From Massilia arenae (GTDB lineage: Bacteria > Pseudomonadota > Gammaproteobacteria > Burkholderiales > Burkholderiaceae_D), in NCBI RefSeq assembly GCF_008014745.1, contig NZ_VPFD01000046.1:1-45330 (forward strand): DNA of 45,330 bases, in the 5' to 3' direction. Shown here in pieces: positions 41,946 to 45,330 of this stretch (positions within the stretch are counted from its first letter, which is position 1; the number at the start of each line of letters is the position of its first letter). The notes under the pieces are model-generated. The model searched no databases, was not told the origin of the DNA, and worked only from the letters and a program-made list of their open reading frames with translations. The position numbers were made by a program, and so were the translations under genes.

Positions 41946-42749
41946 ATGAATGCTTTGAACGACATCAAACAGGACGTGCTGACCATCGCCGGCCGCGCTT
42001 ACCAATCGCGCCTGCTGGTCGGCAGCGGCAAGTACCGCGACCTGGAGCAGACCCGCGAAGCCACCCTGGCCGCCGGCGCCGAGATCATCACGGTGGCGAT
42101 CCGCCGCGTGAATATCGGCCAGGACCCGAACGCGCCGAGCCTGCTGGACGTGCTGCCACCAAGCGAGTTCACCATCCTGCCGAATACGGCCGGCTGCTAC
42201 ACCGCCAAGGATGCGATCTACACCTTGCAGATGGCGCGCGAGCTGCTGGGCGGGCACAAGCTGGTCAAGCTCGAGGTGCTGGGCGACCAGAAGACGCTGT
42301 TCCCGCACATGCCGGAGACCCTGGTCGCGGCCGAGGCGCTGGTGAAGGACGGCTTCGACGTCATGGTCTACTGCAGCGACGACCCGATCCAGGCCCGCAT
42401 CCTGCAGGAGATCGGCTGCGTGGCGGTGATGCCGCTGGCGTCGCTGATCGGCTCGGGCATGGGCATCCTCAATCCGTGGAACCTGTCCCTGATCATCGAG
42501 CAGGCCACGGTGCCGGTGCTGGTCGATGCCGGTGTCGGCACGGCGTCGGACGCCGCGATCGCGATGGAGCTGGGCTGCGACGGCGTGTTGATGAACACCG
42601 CGATCGCCGCCGCGGGCGATCCGGTGCGCATGGCGCGCGCGATGAAGCACGCGGTAATGGCGGGGCGCGATGCCTATCTTGCGGGCCGCATGCCCCGGCG
42701 CTTCGCCGCCTCGCCCTCGTCGCCCGTCGAAGGAAAGATCACGGGATGA
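41946..42749 (+). CDS. thiG: Thiazole synthase ThiG
   Basis: 267-aa TIM-barrel enzyme that joins DXP, dehydroglycine and ThiS-thiocarboxylate sulfur into the thiazole. The catalytic lysine that forms the imine with DXP is K108 in HKLVKLEVLGD. LPNTAGCYTA, MPLASLIGSGMGI and VDAGVGTASDAAIAMELG are typical. ATG 41946 has AGGAGA upstream and lies 13 bp after thiS. The stop overlaps the thiD start. The last 15 residues (FAASPSSPVEGKITG) are a variable tail. Confidence 0.97.
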   Translation: MNALNDIKQDVLTIAGRAYQSRLLVGSGKYRDLEQTREATLAAGAEIITVAIRRVNIGQDPNAPSLLDVLPPSEFTILPNTAGCYTAKDAIYTLQMARELLGGHKLVKLEVLGDQKTLFPHMPETLVAAEALVKDGFDVMVYCSDDPIQARILQEIGCVAVMPLASLIGSGMGILNPWNLSLIIEQATVPVLVDAGVGTASDAAIAMELGCDGVLMNTAIAAAGDPVRMARAMKHAVMAGRDAYLAGRMPRRFAASPSSPVEGKITG

Positions 42750-43495
42750 CACCCTGCGTGCTGGTGTTTGCCGGGCTCGATCCCGGCGGCGGCGCCGGCC
42801 TGGCCGCCGACATCCTGGCGATCGCGGCGCAGGGTGCGCACCCGCTGCCGGTGGCCACCGCCATCACGGCGCAGGACAATAACCGGGTCCATGCGGCGAG
42901 CCCGGTCGATGCCGAATGGGTCGCGCGCCAGGCGGCGCCGCTGCTGGCCGCCTTCGACATCGGGGCGGTCAAGCTGGGCATTCCCGGCAACGCCGCCAAT
43001 GCGGCGGCGATCGCGGACATCATCCGGACCTTGCGCGCGCGCCGGCCCACCTTGCCGGTGGTGCTCGATCCGGTGCTGGCCAGCGGCCATGGCGATGCGC
43101 TGGGGCAGGGTGACGCTATCAAAGCGCTGCGCGAACTGCTGGCGCTGGCGACGATCGTGCTGCCCAACCTGCCCGAGCGCGAGGCGCTTGGGGCGCATGG
43201 TGGCCGCCAGATGCTGGTGACCGGCGGCCACGCGGCCGGTGACACCGTCGTCAACCGATGGCTGGTCGACGGTGTCGAGGCGCGCGCCTGGCACTGGCCG
43301 CGCCTGCCGCACGGCTACCACGGCAGCGGCTGCACGCTGGCCGCGGCGCTGGCGGCGCGGCTGGCGCTGGGCGAGCGCATGGAGGCGGCGCTCGACGCGG
43401 CCCAGGCCTATACCCATCACACGCTGGCGCAGTCGTATGCGCTGGCGCCGGGGCAGCGCATCCCGCGCCGCCTGCTTCAATTGACAACCTGCTGA
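42746..43495 (+). CDS. thiD: HMP/HMP-P kinase ThiD
   Basis: 249-aa ribokinase-fold enzyme making HMP pyrophosphate. FAGLDPGGGAGLAADI at the N-terminus and TAITAQDNNRVH match this branch; the C-terminal HGYHGSGCTLAAAL carries the GSGC anion hole with catalytic cysteine. It overlaps thiG by 4 nt (ATGA). Slightly shorter than E. coli ThiD (about 266 aa), as common in this group. The LVTGGHAAGDTVVNRWLVDG segment is the nucleotide-lid region. Confidence 0.94.
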   Translation: MTPCVLVFAGLDPGGGAGLAADILAIAAQGAHPLPVATAITAQDNNRVHAASPVDAEWVARQAAPLLAAFDIGAVKLGIPGNAANAAAIADIIRTLRARRPTLPVVLDPVLASGHGDALGQGDAIKALRELLALATIVLPNLPEREALGAHGGRQMLVTGGHAAGDTVVNRWLVDGVEARAWHWPRLPHGYHGSGCTLAAALAARLALGERMEAALDAAQAYTHHTLAQSYALAPGQRIPRRLLQLTTC

Positions 43496-43514
43496 CAACC
43501 TGAAAGGAGTCGAC

Positions 43515-44129
43515 ATGCGCGGCTTGTACCTCGTTACCCCGAACTGGGACGATACGGAAAAACTGATCGCCGCGACCGACGCCGCCCTTGGCGCCGGCGC
43601 CGCGCTGGTCCAGTACCGCCACAAGGAAGCCGGTCCCGACCTGCGCAAGGAGCAGGCAACAAAGCTGCTGGCGCTGTGCCGCCGCCATGGCCGGCCGCTC
43701 GTCATCAACGACCACCTCGACCTTTGCCAGGCGATCGATGCCGACGGCGTGCACCTGGGCCATACCGACGCCGGCATCCGCGAAGCGCGCGCGCTGCTGG
43801 GCCAGGACAAGATCGTCGGCGCCTCGTGCTACGGTGAGATGGCGCTGGCGCGCACGGCGGTCGAGGCGGGCGCCAGCTATATCGCCTTCGGCGGCTTCTA
43901 TCCGTCGCCGGTCAAGAAATACACCTTCGTCACGCCGCCCGAGATGCTGGACCAGGCGCGCGCCGAGTTCGACCTGCCGATCGTCGTCATCGGCGGAATG
44001 ACACCGAACAATGCGGCGCCGCTGGTGGCGCGCGGGATCGACCTGGTGGCGGCGATCACCAGCGTCTATGGCTCGCGCGATCCCGCCGAGGCGGCGCGCG
44101 CGTTCGGCGCGCTGTTCCCGCCCGCCTGA
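43515..44129 (+). CDS. thiE: Thiamine-phosphate synthase ThiE
   Basis: 204 aa. It couples HMP-PP and thiazole phosphate into thiamine phosphate. Motifs: VQYRHKEAG (substrate pyrophosphate site), LVINDHLDLCQAIDADGVHLGHTD (residues 62-85, landmark), GASCYGEMALA, YIAFGGFYPSP and VVIGGMTPNNA. A full AAAGGAG precedes the ATG, suggesting strong independent translation. Last gene of thiCSGDE; thiL and the DXP synthase gene are not in the window. Confidence 0.96.
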   Translation: MRGLYLVTPNWDDTEKLIAATDAALGAGAALVQYRHKEAGPDLRKEQATKLLALCRRHGRPLVINDHLDLCQAIDADGVHLGHTDAGIREARALLGQDKIVGASCYGEMALARTAVEAGASYIAFGGFYPSPVKKYTFVTPPEMLDQARAEFDLPIVVIGGMTPNNAAPLVARGIDLVAAITSVYGSRDPAEAARAFGALFPPA

Positions 44130-44167
44130 ACCTACAATGGGCGCATCGCGATCACCGTCGTCCATCC

Positions 44168-44881
44168 ATGCGCCCATTGCTCCTGTTCGCCCACACCCGC
44201 CGCCACCCGTCCGCCATTCTGTTCCTGGTCCAGCTGGTCGGCATGCTGGCCTATCCCTTCATCGAGGGCACGCCGGCCGGCCAGGTGGGCTTTAATGTCT
44301 TCGGCATTGTGGTGCTGGCCTTCACCATCCGCATGGTGCGGCGCACGCCCGGCGAGGTGGGGGTCAGTCTGGCGCTGGCGGTGCCGATCATCGGGCTGCT
44401 GCTGGCGCAGATCCTGTTCGGGATGCGCGAACTGCTGGCCTGGTCCTCGGGCCTCGAGGCGCTGTTCTATTTCTATGCGGCGGGCAGCCTGATCGCCTAC
44501 ATGATGGACGACGAGCTGGCCACCACCGACGAGCTGTTCGCGGCCGGCGCCACCTTTACCCTGATTGCATGGGGTTTCACCCACCTGTACGTGCTGTTGC
44601 AGGAAGTCCATCCCGGCACCTTTGCCGCCGCCATCAATGCGGCCGCGCCGCGCACCTGGACCGAACTGAACTACCTGAGCTTCGCGCTGCTGTCGAGCAC
44701 CGGCATCGGCGACGTGATTCCGCTGACCGTGCACGCGCGGGCGCTGGCCAGCGTCGAGATGCTGATCGGGCTGATGTACCTGGCGGTGGTGGTGGCCCGG
44801 TTGATTGCGTTTACCACGCGTAACCGGATTGCGGTGGGGAGGGCGCGCAAGCGTCGGATGGAGGATTGGGAGAGGGACTAG
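44168..44881 (+). CDS. Ion channel protein, K+ channel-like
   Basis: 237 aa with about six membrane segments. The C-terminal part has the pore layout of Ion_trans_2 proteins: pore helix LNYLSFALLS, filter-like STGIGD (residues 177-182) and an inner helix ASVEMLIGLMYLAVVVARLIA. The filter reads S-T-G-I-G-D where K+ channels usually have T-V-G-Y-G-D, so selectivity may differ. The basic tail (RNRIAVGRARKRRMEDW) is cytoplasmic. No clear Shine-Dalgarno before ATG 44168. It follows thiE by 38 bp and may be co-transcribed, without an obvious link to thiamine. Confidence 0.85.
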   Translation: MRPLLLFAHTRRHPSAILFLVQLVGMLAYPFIEGTPAGQVGFNVFGIVVLAFTIRMVRRTPGEVGVSLALAVPIIGLLLAQILFGMRELLAWSSGLEALFYFYAAGSLIAYMMDDELATTDELFAAGATFTLIAWGFTHLYVLLQEVHPGTFAAAINAAAPRTWTELNYLSFALLSSTGIGDVIPLTVHARALASVEMLIGLMYLAVVVARLIAFTTRNRIAVGRARKRRMEDWERD

Positions 44882-45019
44882 GGCCTGCCCGTGCTGCATC
44901 GCTCGGTGCTGGTGTAGGGGGCGGTGCTGCTTTTGGCAGGCTGCGCTGCTGACTTGATTTATCATGACATCCATGGGATGAAATTACTGCAGGTATGTTA
45001 GCCGTGACGTGGAGAGGAT

Positions 45020-45226
45020 ATGCTCGTTTTATTTGATTGGCGCGCCTTACTCGTAGTTTTTGTTTTTCTGGTCAGCTTGGCGATGTCGTCCGTAAAAACT
45101 TTTGCGTTTTTAAGTGGGGCAACGCCTCCTGCGAGCGCTTACGTAGTGGCAGTGCTATTTGCAGTTCTGCTTTATTTTGTTTTTTCTTTGGCGAGAATGG
45201 CAATCAAGGCTTTTTTGAAGAGATAG
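45020..45226 (+). CDS. Small two-helix membrane protein
   Basis: 68 aa with two hydrophobic segments (about residues 8-22 and 40-60) and a basic end (KAFLKR). Not recognised. GGAG (45011-45014) lies 5 nt before the ATG, which supports translation. Its base composition is much richer in A/T than the surrounding genes, suggesting foreign origin or weak constraint. The DNA after it (45227-45330) shows no feature. Confidence 0.55.
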   Translation: MLVLFDWRALLVVFVFLVSLAMSSVKTFAFLSGATPPASAYVVAVLFAVLLYFVFSLARMAIKAFLKR

Positions 45227-45330
45227 ACTTCCGAGCCTACTTGTTCAGTATCGTGCGATCATGTTCCTCGCCGTAGCTGGCCTTTGTTCCGTGCAAAAGC
45301 TATGCTGGGCGAATTGATTGTTGGGTTCAG

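Overview
This 45.3 kb window is a chromosomal segment of a high-GC betaproteobacterium, most probably of the Oxalobacteraceae (Massilia/Telluria/Duganella group). That placement is an inference from gene order (rplM-rpsI-argC-bactofilin-erpA; M23 peptidase-anmK divergent from tyrS-dtd; dusB-fis-purH-ruvCAB; thiC-S-G-D-E), the strong G/C bias at codon third positions and the look of the proteins. No database search was made. There is no prophage, transposase, CRISPR array, rRNA or tRNA.

Layout. (1) 1-4.0 kb, minus strand: an OsmC-like protein, then an operon of a secreted S33-type alpha/beta hydrolase and a NatA/NatB-like ABC exporter. (2) 4.1-19.3 kb: a conserved housekeeping block with ribosomal proteins L13/S9, argC, bactofilin, erpA, two small unknowns, anmK and a LytM peptidase (minus), tyrS-dtd, a PEBP protein, a histidine phosphatase, dusB-fis, purH and ruvC-ruvA-ruvB. 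(3) 19.3-25.4 kb: accessory genes. An exported amidohydrolase with a C-terminal CIA30-like domain is translationally coupled to a DesK/DesR-like two-component system, and this cassette is bracketed by two paralogous small membrane proteins on the opposite strand. A long inverted-repeat element abuts an SMR transporter, followed by a DUF2147 protein and a small unknown. (4) 25.5-36 kb: an AGCS amino-acid/sodium symporter; a MacAB-like efflux operon (adaptor, ATPase, FtsX-type permease) divergent from an NtrC-type regulator and its histidine kinase; and a TetR gene divergent from a lipoprotein of the RomA/NAPE-PLD metallo-beta-lactamase family. (5) 36-45.3 kb: a REP/BIME-like element, valS, a 0.6 kb stretch without a supportable gene, a TPP riboswitch with the thiCSGDE operon, a two-pore-helix K+ channel-like protein and a small membrane protein.

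Most informative regulatory readings: a consensus sigma-54 promoter (31496-31512) with three GGACAGGT half-sites upstream links the MacAB-like operon to its divergent NtrC-type regulator, whose sigma-54 contact loop reads GAFTDA instead of GAFTGA. Two 20-bp near-identical operator copies lie between tetR and the MBL gene. The thiC riboswitch has a hairpin that would hide the thiC Shine-Dalgarno, and a similar hairpin precedes the AGCS gene. A 14-bp stem-loop sits just before the bactofilin ribosome-binding site. No wholly new multi-gene system is evident; the best candidates for something undescribed are the amidohydrolase-CIA30/two-component cassette with its flanking membrane-protein paralogues, and the self-contained sigma-54-controlled efflux locus.
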